DNA of 64,000 nt from Deltaproteobacteria bacterium. GTDB taxonomy: Bacteria; Myxococcota_A; Polyangia; Haliangiales; Haliangiaceae. The first letter of the stretch is position 1. Each line of letters begins with the position of its first letter. The DNA is taken from assembly GCA_025353585.1 (NCBI GenBank), contig JANXOM010000189.1, forward strand, positions 1-64,000. Direction: 5' to 3'. The position numbers were made by a program, and so were the translations under genes. The notes beneath the pieces were generated by a model. It had not been told where the DNA came from and made no database searches. It saw nothing but the letters and a program-made list of their open reading frames with translations. This document shows positions 23,712-33,808 of this stretch, in pieces.

Positions 23712-24428
23712 GTGGCGAAGCGAGATCCGCAGCAGAGCTTGGTCTTCCGCAAGCACGGCGGACCGCGCGCCGGTGCCGGGCGGCCGAGGAAGCAGGGGCG
23801 GGCCAGCGAGCGGCACGAGGCCCGCGAGAAGTTTGCCGCGCGGTATCCGGTGCACGTGACGTCGAGGACCGTGAAGGCGCTCGGGAACCTGCGCCAGGCA
23901 CACGCGTATCACGCGCTCCGGTGGGCGATGTACTGCGTCATTGGCCGGCATGACTTCCGGATCATCCACGTGAGCATCCAGCACGATCACGTGCACCTCG
24001 TTGTCGAGGCAGACGGCGCCATCGCGCTCGCCAAGGGCATGCAGGCCTTTCTCATCTCGGCCGCGCAGCGCTTGAATCGCGCGCTCGGGGCGCACGCCGG
24101 CGAGAAGCGCCGTGGCACCGTGTTCCCCGACCGCTATCACGCGCGCGTCCTGCGCTCGCCAACGCAGACGAGGAATGCCCTTGCCTATGTCTTGAACAAC
24201 TGGCGGAAGCACCGCGCAGACCGCGGCCACCCGACGCGCAAGATCGATCCGTTCTCCAGCGGCATCAACTTCGCAGGGTGGCGAGAGCGGCGCGACTCGC
24301 CGATGCTCTACGAGCCGCCCGCGGGGTTCTTGCGACTCTCCACCAGCCTGCCGCAGACCTGGCTCTTGCAAGTCGGCTGGGCGAAGGCGGGCGAGATCAG
24401 CGCGTTCACGATGCCGGCATCGGCCTAG
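23712..24428 (+). CDS. REP-associated tyrosine transposase-like (Y1/HUH) protein
   Basis: 238 aa; HUH motif QHDHVHLVVEA, FPDRYHARVLRSPTQTRNALAYVLNNWRKH. Confidence 0.88.
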   Translation: MAKRDPQQSLVFRKHGGPRAGAGRPRKQGRASERHEAREKFAARYPVHVTSRTVKALGNLRQAHAYHALRWAMYCVIGRHDFRIIHVSIQHDHVHLVVEADGAIALAKGMQAFLISAAQRLNRALGAHAGEKRRGTVFPDRYHARVLRSPTQTRNALAYVLNNWRKHRADRGHPTRKIDPFSSGINFAGWRERRDSPMLYEPPAGFLRLSTSLPQTWLLQVGWAKAGEISAFTMPASA

Positions 24429-25027
24429 CCAGTCGTCACATCACGGCATGAAGGTCGAGCTCGCCGACGAAGAACGGCAAGCGGGTCGCGATACTCGCGG
24501 TCGCGCTCGCCCATGACGGCGACGCCGGTCTGGGCCATCTTCAGCGACACGTTCGCCGTCGCGCAGGGCCGGTTCGTCGCGCGGCTGAGGTGGGCCGTCC
24601 CGAAGGCGGCGTGGGGCCCGCTCACGTCGCCATACCCGTGGTCTCCGTATTCGCACCAGGGATGGTCCTCGACCACATCGGCGCCGCGACCACCGCCACG
24701 GCGTTCCTGTCCGCGTTCTCGGAGAGCGACCGCGTCCGCGCGCGCGTCGGCAAGCTAGCGCACAAGGGCGTGGCGCTCGCGCGGCGGCGTCGGGTTCGGA
24801 AGCGCTTTCCACGGTCCTCGTGTTCGGCGACCGGAAGTTTCGCTTCTACGGCGCGACCGGCGCCTAGGTGGCGGCCTTCGGGTTCCGCGGCGTCGTGAGG
24901 CGGCGGTCCGCCGCCCGACCAACCTCTCCGCGATGTCCTTGGCCGGGCGCGACCTTCGGCTCCTCACGTATGACAGCGCGTTCACCTGCGCCTCGATACG
25001 GATCCGCCGGCGCTCGCGCTCGTCGTC

Positions 25028-25079
25028 GCCGCCGCCGGTCGCCGCCGCCGGTCGCCGCCACCGGTCGCCGCCGCCGGGC
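25028..25079. repeat. 13-bp tandem repeat GCCGCCGCCGGTC (4 copies, third and fourth imperfect)
   Basis: Units at 25028, 25041, 25054 and 25067. Confidence 0.8.
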
Positions 25080-25099
25080 GCCCGCGCGCGCCCGTCGCG

Positions 25100-25472
25100 T
25101 CCCCGCCGCCGACCGGCACCTACGGCCCGCTCGGTCTCGCCCGCAGCGGCGCGCTGCTCATCCTCGCGATCGAGCGCATGCGCTGCTGGGAGCTGAACGA
25201 GACGCCGGACTACGCGCGCGGGCCCCTTCATTGCGCTCATCGTGCAGCCAACGGAGCTCCCGTTCTGCCGCGAGCACGCCGGCCGGTTGCGCAAGGGCTT
25301 CGAATTCTCGGCGAGCGCCGTCACGGTCACGATCGCGGCCGCCCCGAAGGCGGCCGATGCGCCGCAGGGCGTTGTCCTCGCGAGCCTGCGCCCGCCGTCG
25401 GGGCCGACCCAGCTGCTGTGCCGCAGCGAGTTCGCCGCCACGCTCGCCGCCGCCACCCGGCGCGAGCAGCGC
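25100..25472 (+). pseudogene. decayed hypothetical gene
   Basis: Plausible coding text in two frames: 'TGTYGPLGLARSGALLILAIERMRCWELNETPDYA' then 'GPFIALIVQPTELPFCREHAGRLRKGFEFSASAVTVTIAAAP...EQR*'. Confidence 0.4.
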
Positions 25473-25499
25473 TGACCGTCGCGCGCCGTCCGTCGGGCG

Positions 25500-25930
25500 G
25501 GATCCGCCCCTTGCACTGGTAGCGCCGCGCCTGCCAGTCGTAGACGCAATCGTTCGCAATGCCGCACCCCGTCGCGGCGTCGGTCGGATCGCAGAGGTCC
25601 GCCGCGGACGTGCCGTACGACGATGGGCCGCACCGGTAGGGCCCCGCGTAGTCGGAGTCGGCGCGACAGCTCGCGAACCGGCACGCGTGATGTTCGGCCG
25701 CGTTGCAGACGCAGACGTCCTCGCTTGCCGGTTGCAGCTCCGGTCGGGCGTGACGGTCCGCGTCGCGCCGGCCCTCGTCGTACACGCACTCGTTGTGCGC
25801 TCCGGACGCGTGCGCGTGGCCGAGGTGCCAGACGCGCTGCTGGGGACGAGCGATGCACCGCCCGCCCGGGCTGCGTCAGCAGTCCGCGTGGCGGACGCAC
25901 TCGTTGGCCACCGGCGGGGCGTGAGAGGCG
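25500..25930 (-). pseudogene. decayed Cys-rich lipoprotein-like gene
   Basis: 'ANECVRHADC*RSPGGRC...AHNECVYDEG...EDVCVCNAAEHHACRFASCRADSDYAGPYRCGPSSYGTSAADLCD...NDCVYDWQARRYQCKG' with an internal stop; spaced Cys pattern as in myxobacterial Cys-rich lipoproteins. Confidence 0.55.
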
Positions 25931-26136
25931 CGCCGGTCGGTTGGCCCCGGCTCTGGCCCCGCGGGTCGCGCCGGGCACTCGCGGGGCGCGAGCCGCCGCG
26001 GCAGGCCCGCGTCGACAGCGGGCGCGGCATCCCGCGGCGCGGGCGGCATCCCTTGCCGGCCGGATCCTGCTGGCTGCGACGCGCTAACCCGCGAGCACGA
26101 TCGCCCCGTGCACGCGCGCCACCCGCATCGCGCGCC

Positions 26137-26919
26137 TCAGCGGATCCGCTCGAGGATCTCTTCGCGCGTCGCGACGCGCTTGTCGATCAGCAGCGAGAGC
26201 AGCTTGCGGAGCACCTCCTCGTCGCGCTGGACGAGGGCCTCGAGCTGCGAGAGGCGGGTCTGCAGCGCCAGGATCTCGGCGTCGCGGACGGCGGGCGCGG
26301 CGGGGGCGGGCGCGGGCGTGGGGCCCGGCGGCGAGGTCAGCGACGGTTTGCCGCGCGGGAACGTCCGGATCCCGTCCTGGCTCGTCGGGATCGCGGGCTG
26401 CGACGGGCGTAGCGCGACGTGGTCGACCTGCTCGAGCACATCGCCCGCGTCGAGCGTGATGGCGAGCTCGGGCCGGTGCACTTGCCCGAAGCCGCGCTGG
26501 TAAAACCTCGCGATCGCGCGCTCCATCATCTTCGGGCCCGTCAGGTACGGGCGGATGTTGAGCTGGGTGCGGATGCGGAGCTCGTCGATGATGCCGAGGT
26601 TCGTCGGGTCGGTCATCGCCACGTCGAGGAAGCGCATCTGCTTGGCGAACGGGACGAGGCTCCACTGCTGCGCGAGCTCGCCGGGGACCAGCTCGAGCAC
26701 GGCCTGCGGCGCGTTGACCTGATCGAGGTCCACCGACTGCAGGCCGAGCTGCGCCGACAGGATGCGCACGAGATCGTCCTCGCCGAGCACCTTCATCTCG
26801 ACGAGCGTCTTGCCGAGCGTGCCGCCCCAGCGCCGCTGCTCGGCGAGCGCGGCGCGCAACGCGTTCTCGCTGATGACGCCCGCCTCGATCAGCATCTCAC
26901 CCAATTTTTTACGCGCCAC
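26137..26919 (-). CDS. stand-alone MshEN/T2SSE_N-like domain protein with C-terminal coiled coil
   Basis: [56 protein letters not shown] repeats; no GspE ATPase domain. Confidence 0.82.
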   Translation of the reverse strand: MARKKLGEMLIEAGVISENALRAALAEQRRWGGTLGKTLVEMKVLGEDDLVRILSAQLGLQSVDLDQVNAPQAVLELVPGELAQQWSLVPFAKQMRFLDVAMTDPTNLGIIDELRIRTQLNIRPYLTGPKMMERAIARFYQRGFGQVHRPELAITLDAGDVLEQVDHVALRPSQPAIPTSQDGIRTFPRGKPSLTSPPGPTPAPAPAAPAVRDAEILALQTRLSQLEALVQRDEEVLRKLLSLLIDKRVATREEILERIR

Positions 26920-26959
26920 GAGGCATCCTATCGGGCCCTCGTGCCGGGGGCCAATGCCT

Positions 26960-28867
26960 TTACGGCGCGACGACGGTCGCGGTGCCCGTGGCCGCCAGCG
27001 TCCCGAGGAACTGCGCCGACTGCGTCTTGGCCGCCGGGACCTCGAACACGACGAAGTGACCGTCGGACCCGGGCACCATCTTGTACTGCGCGAGGACGGC
27101 GGTGACGCCGTCGAGGTTGTTGCTCACCGGCGGCGCGTCGGTCTTGCTGCCGCGGAGCACCATGCCGGGGACCGCCGCGGTGTCCGCCGTCATCACGAGG
27201 TCGCCGCCGAGCGCGGTGGCGAACGCCTCGATCGCGGGGTTGGGCGCGTAGGTGTCGACGAAGCCTTCGCTCTGGAAGATGCTGCGCGGCGTGATCCCCG
27301 CCGGCGGCTTGCGCACCATCAGCGGCGCGTAGTTCGCGGCGTCGGAGCGCTCGACCCACATCTGCAGGAGCGCGAGCGACGCGTTGTCTTCGTCGATCGG
27401 GTTGTCGCGCAGGAACGTGCCGACGAGCGCGGGGATGTCGAGCGGCGCGAGCTTGTAGAGCATCGCGAGGTAGAGGATGCCGCCGGTGCCCGAGAGCACG
27501 GCGCCCTTGAGCGACGGCTCGAACGCGACAAATGGGGGGCCGGTGAGGCCGCCCTGCGAGTGGCCGAAAAACATCGCGCGCGCCGGGTCGAGGGTGATGG
27601 TGCGTGTGCCGTCCACGACCGAGAGGCCCGTCGCGAGGCGGAGCTGCGCGAACGCGTCGGCCGCGCCCTGCAGCGCGTTGTCGCGCGCGGCATACGGGTT
27701 GCCGAAGTTGAAGAAGTCGATGTCCGGCGTGCCGCCCGGGTTACGCGGCCCGTGCAGCACCTGGTCGGTCGAGATGACGGCGATGCCCTGCTGCGCGAGC
27801 CGGACCGCGGTGCCGTCGTCGATGAAGGACTTGTAGTCGCCGCCCGTGCCGTGCGCGTAGATCGCGAACGGGAAGCCGGTGGCGGGGACGGGCGAGGTCG
27901 GCACCGTCAGCGCGAAGCGCATCGCCTCGGTGCGCTGGACGACGGCAGCGCCATCGCTACCGACGCTGATCTCGCCGCCCTCGGACAGGTACGGCACGGT
28001 GCCGCTCTGGAAGTTCGGGGCCTCGTACGCGCCCGTATAGACGTGGAACACGGGGCTCGGCGTCGTGGTGACGACGTCGGTCGCGACGGGCGCGGCGGCG
28101 GCGAACACGGCCTTGCGGAGCGCGGGCGCGACGAACGTGGCGTGCTGCGTGGTGAACACGGCGGCCGACGCGAGGTCGCCGACCTTGTCATCGGCGGCGG
28201 CGGTGAGCCAGGCGAGGAGCGGCGCGTAGGCGGCCTGCGTGGGGCCAGCGCCGGCGAGCGCGGTGATGAAGTCGGAGCTCGGCCCGACCGGCGCGCCGCC
28301 CTCGTCGTGGACGCGCGTGGTGACCACGAGCGCGTACGTGGTGGCCTCGTCGAGGGGGAAGCCGGGGACGGGACGCACCGCGAGCCGGTTCGCCCCGATC
28401 GTCTGGCCCTTCGCGGCGATGAACGTCGCGATGATCGGCGTGCGCGTGTTGTAGTCGGGCGACGCGGGATCGATGTTGACCAGGTAGACGCTCGCGCCGG
28501 CGACGACGGACGCGGCGGGGTCGGGGAGCGTCGTCTTGTCGAGCGGAGCCGAGAAGCGCGCGAACATGCCGGCGTTGAGGCCAAACCCGTCGAGGTCCTG
28601 CGCGGCGATCCGATACGAGTCGACGATCAAGCTGTTGGTCGGGAACAGCGCGAGGTCGAGCTTGCCGTCGGCGGTGCGGCGGAGGTCGTTCGGAAACGGC
28701 AGCGCGTAGAAGTCGTCGTCGGTGAGCGCGCCGGCGACGCCGCTACCGCTGCCCGTGCCGGCCGTCAGCGAGAACAGCGCCGTCGTGGTGCCGCTGTCGC
28801 CCCCGCACGCAGATGCCGCGGCGGCGGCGACGAGGCTGGCGAGGAGCAGGCGGCGCATGGCGCGCAC
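26960..28867 (-). CDS. secreted lipase/alpha-beta hydrolase-like lipoprotein
   Basis: Lipobox AAAASACGG; GHSQGG nucleophile elbow; 'ALPFPNDLRR' opening typical of extracellular lipase-like lipoproteins. Confidence 0.65.
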   Translation of the reverse strand: MRAMRRLLLASLVAAAAASACGGDSGTTTALFSLTAGTGSGSGVAGALTDDDFYALPFPNDLRRTADGKLDLALFPTNSLIVDSYRIAAQDLDGFGLNAGMFARFSAPLDKTTLPDPAASVVAGASVYLVNIDPASPDYNTRTPIIATFIAAKGQTIGANRLAVRPVPGFPLDEATTYALVVTTRVHDEGGAPVGPSSDFITALAGAGPTQAAYAPLLAWLTAAADDKVGDLASAAVFTTQHATFVAPALRKAVFAAAAPVATDVVTTTPSPVFHVYTGAYEAPNFQSGTVPYLSEGGEISVGSDGAAVVQRTEAMRFALTVPTSPVPATGFPFAIYAHGTGGDYKSFIDDGTAVRLAQQGIAVISTDQVLHGPRNPGGTPDIDFFNFGNPYAARDNALQGAADAFAQLRLATGLSVVDGTRTITLDPARAMFFGHSQGGLTGPPFVAFEPSLKGAVLSGTGGILYLAMLYKLAPLDIPALVGTFLRDNPIDEDNASLALLQMWVERSDAANYAPLMVRKPPAGITPRSIFQSEGFVDTYAPNPAIEAFATALGGDLVMTADTAAVPGMVLRGSKTDAPPVSNNLDGVTAVLAQYKMVPGSDGHFVVFEVPAAKTQSAQFLGTLAATGTATVVAP

Positions 28868-28900
28868 CGTATCAGACGCTCGCGGCGAAGTCGGCGCGAA

Positions 28901-29620
28901 CTAGAACGTGAGCACGAGCACGCCGCTCACGGCGAGGCCGGCGCCGAGCCCCCCGACGACGGCCCCGCCGCGCGCGTGCGACGCGCCGAAGTACCAGCCT
29001 GCCCCGGCCGCCGCGGCGACGATGCCGGCCGCGCTGAGCCCGACGCCGATCTGATGCGCGCGCCGGTGGGCGTGAGCCGCGGCAGCGCTGCGCTCGTGGG
29101 CGGCGGCAGTGGCGGCGGCCGAGCGCTCGGCCGCGCTGTCGGGCAACACCGTCGGGACATCCGCGAGCAGCGCGCGCACGGCGTCGGAGGCGCCCTGGAT
29201 CGCGTCGGTCACCGTGCACACGTCGCAGCGCGCCGACTTCTGCGCGAGCACGTTGCCCGTGTCCGTGCGGACGAGCGTGACGACATAGCCGAAGCTCGTG
29301 CCGGCCCCGGTGAGCGTGGCGAGCAGCGCGAGCTCGGCGCCGGCCTGCGTCTTGACCTCGGCGAGGCACGCGCCGACCACGCAGCCATCGGTCCACGTCG
29401 TGGAGCTCGCGAGGTGCTCGTGCGTGGACTTCGCGCTGGCGACCCAGAAGCGCGACGTGTCGATCTGCTGGTCGAGCCGCTGCTCGAACTGATGCGCCGC
29501 CTCCGTCGGGATGCCCTCGACGTTCACGTCGAGGATCGCCACCACGCGCTTCGCCGGATCCGCCGCCGCCCCCGTCCCGCCCATCGCCAGCAGCGCTGCC
29601 GCCGCGAGGGCTGTCTTCAT
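28901..29620 (-). CDS. exported hypothetical protein
   Basis: Signal peptide MKTALAAAALLAMGGTGAAADPAKRVVAILDVNVEG; C-terminal TM segments. Confidence 0.6.
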   Translation of the reverse strand: MKTALAAAALLAMGGTGAAADPAKRVVAILDVNVEGIPTEAAHQFEQRLDQQIDTSRFWVASAKSTHEHLASSTTWTDGCVVGACLAEVKTQAGAELALLATLTGAGTSFGYVVTLVRTDTGNVLAQKSARCDVCTVTDAIQGASDAVRALLADVPTVLPDSAAERSAAATAAAHERSAAAAHAHRRAHQIGVGLSAAGIVAAAAGAGWYFGASHARGGAVVGGLGAGLAVSGVLVLTF

Positions 29621-30123
29621 GCTTCGTCGACCTGCGCGATGAACTTCTTCATCAGGCCGTCGATCATCAGGTTGCGGTCCACGATCTGATATTTGCCGTC
29701 GCGCCAGCCGGTCTGGACCTCCGTGTACCGCTTCTCGCCGTCGGCGATGAGCAGCCGGTAGGACTGGACCTTCTTGATGATGTCCTTCTGATTGCGGATG
29801 ACATACGAGATCATCGACGCGCCCGCCGCGACCGAGAGCACGAGCCCGAGCGGCCCGCCGATCGCGTACTTGAGGCCGATGCGCAGCGCGAGCGCGAGCC
29901 CGGCGCCGATCGCGACCTTCTTGGTGCCCGTTCCGTCGACGACCGAGTCCTTCGCGAGCGCCATCGAGGTGCTGCCCGACGCGACCAGGAGCGCGATGAA
30001 GTTGCCGCGCCGCGTGGTCCAGCCGCGGTCGTAATATTCCTTGATCGCCTGCTTCAGGAAGGCGTCGTAGGTCGTGTAGATGCCCTGCGCCGCCGCCGGG
30101 GGCTCCTGTTTTGGCTCGGCCAT
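29617..30123 (-). CDS. hypothetical membrane protein
   Basis: MAEPKQEPPAAAQGIYTTYDAF...; hydrophobic central segments; 4-nt overlap with next gene. Confidence 0.6.
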   Translation of the reverse strand: MAEPKQEPPAAAQGIYTTYDAFLKQAIKEYYDRGWTTRRGNFIALLVASGSTSMALAKDSVVDGTGTKKVAIGAGLALALRIGLKYAIGGPLGLVLSVAAGASMISYVIRNQKDIIKKVQSYRLLIADGEKRYTEVQTGWRDGKYQIVDRNLMIDGLMKKFIAQVDEA

Positions 30124-30196
30124 CTGCGTCCAGCATAGCACCAGGTCTTCTAACGGGTTTGACACGCTCCCCGGGGCGGCTCAGATTTGACCCCAG

Positions 30197-32980
30197 ATGA
30201 GACGCCTCGGGCTCGCGCTGGCGCTGGTGTGCTTTGACGTGGCCGCCGCCCACGCGGACCTCGCGGCCGGGCGCGACAAGCTGGTGGCGGGTGACTACAA
30301 GGCCGCGATCAGCGAGCTGCAAAAGGTCACCGGCAAGGATCGCGGCGACGCGAAGCTGCTCCTGGCGCGCGCGCAGATCGCGACGGGCGACTACGCGGGC
30401 GCGGAGGCCACGCTCGCGCCGCTGACGCAGGTCAAGGACTCCACCGGCACCGCGGCGCACCTCGAGCTCGACGAGCTCCGCCGCATGACGGGGCGCCTCA
30501 AGGGCGCGCGCACCGATCTCGAGCAGCTCGCGAAGGATCAGCCGGCCGACCGTGCCGTGCGCACCGCGCTCGCCGTCACGCGCCGCGCGCAGGGCGACCT
30601 CGCCGGCGCGAAGACGCTGTTCACGACCACGATCCACGAGTTCGACGCGGGCAAGCTCGACCTCGACAAGGCCAACGACCTCGAGGTCCTCGCCACCGCC
30701 GCGCGCTACACCGCGCAGCACAAGCTCGCGAACGACTCGTACCGCGCCGTCATGAAGATCGAGCCGTCGCGTACCGCCGCCGGCGTCGCGTGGGCGGATC
30801 TGTTCAACGAGAAGTACAGCTCCGAGGTCGCCGAGCAGACGCTCGAGGAGGTCTTCAAGGTCAACCCGAACGATCCGGACGCGCACGCCGCGATGGCCGC
30901 CGTGATCGTCGAGACGCGCTACGACCTCGCCGCCGTTCGCCACCACCTCGACGCGGCGCTCGGCGTCAATCCCAAGAACACGCGCGCGCTCCGCGTCCGC
31001 GCCTCGATCGAGATCGATCAGAACCAGTGGGACGCCGCCACCAAGACCCTGGACGGCGTGCTCGCGATCAACAGCGACGACGTGGAGGCGATCGCCATGC
31101 GCGCCACCATCGCGTGGCTGCGCGACAACACGAAGGCGTACGACGCCGAGCGCGCCCGCGCGTTCGCGATCGACCCCGCGTACTCGGAGCTCTACCGGAT
31201 CGTGTCGCGCAGCGCGGTCCGCGAGCACCGGTACGTCGAGGCGATCGAGCTCGAGAAGGAGGCCGTGAAGCTCCGCCCCGATGCGTACGAGGCGATGGCC
31301 GGCGCGGGCCTCGGCTACCTGCGCCTCGGCATGGAGAAGGAGGGCGTGGAGTGGCTCGACAAGTCCTTCGCCGGCGATCCGTACAACGTGCGCGCGTTCA
31401 ACACGCTGACGCTGTTCGAGAAGACGCTGCCGACCGAGTACTCGATCCAGACGACGAAGAGCTTCCGCATCCGCTACCACAACAGCGAGAAGGCGGTGCT
31501 CTCGCGCTTCCTCGAGCCGACGATGGAGCGCGCGTTTGCCGACATGGTGCGCCGCTACGGCTTCACGCCGAAGCTGCCCGTGACGCTCGAGCTGTACGCG
31601 GATCGCAGCGACTTCGGCATCCGCACCGTCGGGCTGCCGGACATCGGCGTCCTCGGCGTGTGCTTCGGCCAGGTCATCACCGCCATGTCGCCCGCGACCG
31701 GCAACATCAACTGGGGCATGGTCCTGTGGCACGAGCTCGGCCACGTGTTCGCGATCCAGCTCTCGAACTCGCGCGTGCCGCGCTGGTTCACCGAGGGCCT
31801 GTCCGAGTACGAGACGCTCCTCGCCCGGCCCGACTGGCGCCGCGAGAACGACGCCGACCTCTACGGCGCGGTGTCCGCCGGCACGCTCGCCTCGATCGGC
31901 GCGCTCAACAGCGAGTTCATGCAGCCGGACCAGAACGCGGTCGTGGTCGCGTACTTCCAGAGCGCCGTCACGATCGAGTACCTCGCGCAGACGTACGGCT
32001 TCCCGAAGATCGTCGAGGGCCTCAAGCTCTACGGCAAGGGCCAGGAGACGCCGGCCGTGCTGAAGGCGATGACGGGCAAGTCCATCGCGCAGCTCGACGC
32101 GGACTTCCGCGCGTACCTCGACATCCGCCTCGCGCCCTACGCGGGCACGTTCAAGCTGCCGACGCGCGGCTTCGACGATCCGACGAAGCTCGAGATCGCC
32201 GTCGACGCCGCGCCCAAAGATCCCAAGACGCACGCGAACGTCGCGCTCGCGTACTTCTACGCGGGTGATGCGGACAAGGCCGGCGCCGCGGCGGCGATCG
32301 CCATCAGCCTCGACGCGAAGCAGCCGATCGCGCGCTACGTGCAGGCCGAGATCGCGATGCACGAGCAGAAGTTCCCCGCGGCGAAGCAGCTCTATGCGGG
32401 CCTCGTCGCCGACGGGCACGACAGCTACGACATCCGCACGCAGCTCGCCCGCATCGCGAGCGCGGCCGGCGACAAGGTCGACGTCGAGAAGCAGCTGTGC
32501 GCGGCGAAGAAGCTCGACCCCGAGCGCAGCTATCCCTACGAGGAGCTCGCGACGCTCTACGAGAAGACGGCGCAGCTGCCGAAGGCGCTCGCCGAGCTCG
32601 AGCACTACGTCTACCTCGAGCAGATGGAGATCGCGCCGCTCAAGAAGCTCGTCGTGGAGTACGGCAAGCTCGGGACGTGGAGCAAGGTCCGCACGTACGG
32701 CGAGCTGGCCACGTTCATCGATCCGCAGGACGTGGACGTGCTGCTCGGCCTCGGCCGCGCGAACCTCGAGCTCGGCGATGGCGCCCGCGCGCTGTTCGTC
32801 TACGACACGGCGCTCCTCGTGAAGCCGACGCCGCGCCGCCCCGCGCTCATCCACCTCGGGCGCGCGAAGGCGCTCGCGCTGCAGGGCAAGAAGGCCGAGG
32901 CGAAGGCCGCGATCGATCTCGCGATGAAGACCGAGCCCGAGAACGCCGAGATCCTCGAGCTCAAGGCCAGGCTGAGGTGA
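30197..32980 (+). CDS. TPR-repeat protein with embedded gluzincin-type peptidase (Peptidase_MA-like) domain
   Basis: 927 aa; N- and C-terminal TPR units; WHELGHVFAIQLSNSRVPRWFTEGLSEYE motif. Confidence 0.82.
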   Translation: MRRLGLALALVCFDVAAAHADLAAGRDKLVAGDYKAAISELQKVTGKDRGDAKLLLARAQIATGDYAGAEATLAPLTQVKDSTGTAAHLELDELRRMTGRLKGARTDLEQLAKDQPADRAVRTALAVTRRAQGDLAGAKTLFTTTIHEFDAGKLDLDKANDLEVLATAARYTAQHKLANDSYRAVMKIEPSRTAAGVAWADLFNEKYSSEVAEQTLEEVFKVNPNDPDAHAAMAAVIVETRYDLAAVRHHLDAALGVNPKNTRALRVRASIEIDQNQWDAATKTLDGVLAINSDDVEAIAMRATIAWLRDNTKAYDAERARAFAIDPAYSELYRIVSRSAVREHRYVEAIELEKEAVKLRPDAYEAMAGAGLGYLRLGMEKEGVEWLDKSFAGDPYNVRAFNTLTLFEKTLPTEYSIQTTKSFRIRYHNSEKAVLSRFLEPTMERAFADMVRRYGFTPKLPVTLELYADRSDFGIRTVGLPDIGVLGVCFGQVITAMSPATGNINWGMVLWHELGHVFAIQLSNSRVPRWFTEGLSEYETLLARPDWRRENDADLYGAVSAGTLASIGALNSEFMQPDQNAVVVAYFQSAVTIEYLAQTYGFPKIVEGLKLYGKGQETPAVLKAMTGKSIAQLDADFRAYLDIRLAPYAGTFKLPTRGFDDPTKLEIAVDAAPKDPKTHANVALAYFYAGDADKAGAAAAIAISLDAKQPIARYVQAEIAMHEQKFPAAKQLYAGLVADGHDSYDIRTQLARIASAAGDKVDVEKQLCAAKKLDPERSYPYEELATLYEKTAQLPKALAELEHYVYLEQMEIAPLKKLVVEYGKLGTWSKVRTYGELATFIDPQDVDVLLGLGRANLELGDGARALFVYDTALLVKPTPRRPALIHLGRAKALALQGKKAEAKAAIDLAMKTEPENAEILELKARLR

Positions 32981-32987
32981 AGCGGGG

Positions 32988-33022
32988 CGGGCGCCGGACC
33001 TGGTCGCCGCGGGGGGCGCCCG
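32988..33022. terminator. inverted repeat CGGGCGCC-N19-GGCGCCCG between convergent genes
   Basis: 32988-32995 pairs with 33015-33022. Confidence 0.4.
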
Positions 33023-33023
33023 G

Positions 33024-33767
33024 TCAGACCGCGCCGAGCAGCGCCGAGATCGTCTCGATGACCTGGCGGAGCCGCATCGGCTTGTCGAGGAAGATGTTCG
33101 CGCCGGCCTCGAGCGCGGACCGCCGCGCCGAGTCGCCGCCGGCGGACACCGCGATGATCGGCAGGTCCACGAGGCCGAGCTCCGTGCGCGCGGTGTGGAT
33201 GACCTTCGGACCATCGAGGACGGGGAGGTAGACGTCGATGATGAGCGCGTCGAACTTCTCGGTGCGCAGGATCTCGATCGCCTGGCGGCCATCCTCGGCG
33301 CTGCGGAACACGAACGACACGCGCCCGCCCATGTCGCGGCGGGACGAGCCGCGCAGGCCATCCTGGATGAGCTGGGCGACGTGCTTGTTGTCCTCGACGA
33401 CGAGGATGTGGAAGATGCGCGAGACCGTGCGCGGATCCTTGGCGCGGATGCGGTCGACGATCGCGGCGAGCTGATCGCGCGCCGGGCCGGGATGGAACTC
33501 GATGCCCGCGCCGCGGCTGCCGTCGTCGCCGCGCGACCAGCGCACCGTGCCCTCCACGGCGATGGGCTCGATGAGGCCCGGGAACCCGAGGTTGAGCTGG
33601 ACCTGCGTGCCGATCGGCAGCTCGCGGTTCGTGGCCACGAACGTGCCGCCCGACGATAGATTCTCGGTGAAGTCGCCGATGAGGTCGTCCGCGCCCTCGT
33701 ACTCGACGAAGAGCGTGACCGGCTCGCGGGTATCGCGGCGCTTGTCGGATCCGTCGTCGTCTGTCAC
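33024..33767 (-). CDS. PilZ domain - response regulator receiver fusion
   Basis: PilZ 'RRDTREPVTLFVEY...ENLSSGGTFVAT' plus REC 'HILVVEDNKHVAQLI...ALIIDVYLPVLDG...LDKPM'. GTG start within longer ORF. Confidence 0.88.
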   Translation of the reverse strand: MTDDDGSDKRRDTREPVTLFVEYEGADDLIGDFTENLSSGGTFVATNRELPIGTQVQLNLGFPGLIEPIAVEGTVRWSRGDDGSRGAGIEFHPGPARDQLAAIVDRIRAKDPRTVSRIFHILVVEDNKHVAQLIQDGLRGSSRRDMGGRVSFVFRSAEDGRQAIEILRTEKFDALIIDVYLPVLDGPKVIHTARTELGLVDLPIIAVSAGGDSARRSALEAGANIFLDKPMRLRQVIETISALLGAV

Positions 33768-33808
33768 GCCGGGGCTATCGCACCACCAACGGGGGTTCTG
33801 CGCAACTA

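Noticed and set aside
23704-24439. 8-bp direct repeats GTCGTCAC around the Y1 transposase as target-site duplication
   Set aside because: HUH Y1 transposases do not generate duplications, and an 8-mer match is weak evidence.
26762-29689. 975-aa plus-strand ORF
   Set aside because: Antisense shadow of the lipase-like gene.
30159-30187. TTGACA-17-CAGATT promoter before the TPR-peptidase gene
   Set aside because: Good -35 but poor -10, and it would imply a nearly leaderless transcript; not enough support.
28901-33361. 1486-aa minus-strand ORF
   Set aside because: Mostly antisense to the TPR-peptidase gene; only its C-terminal part (28901..29620) reads as a real protein.
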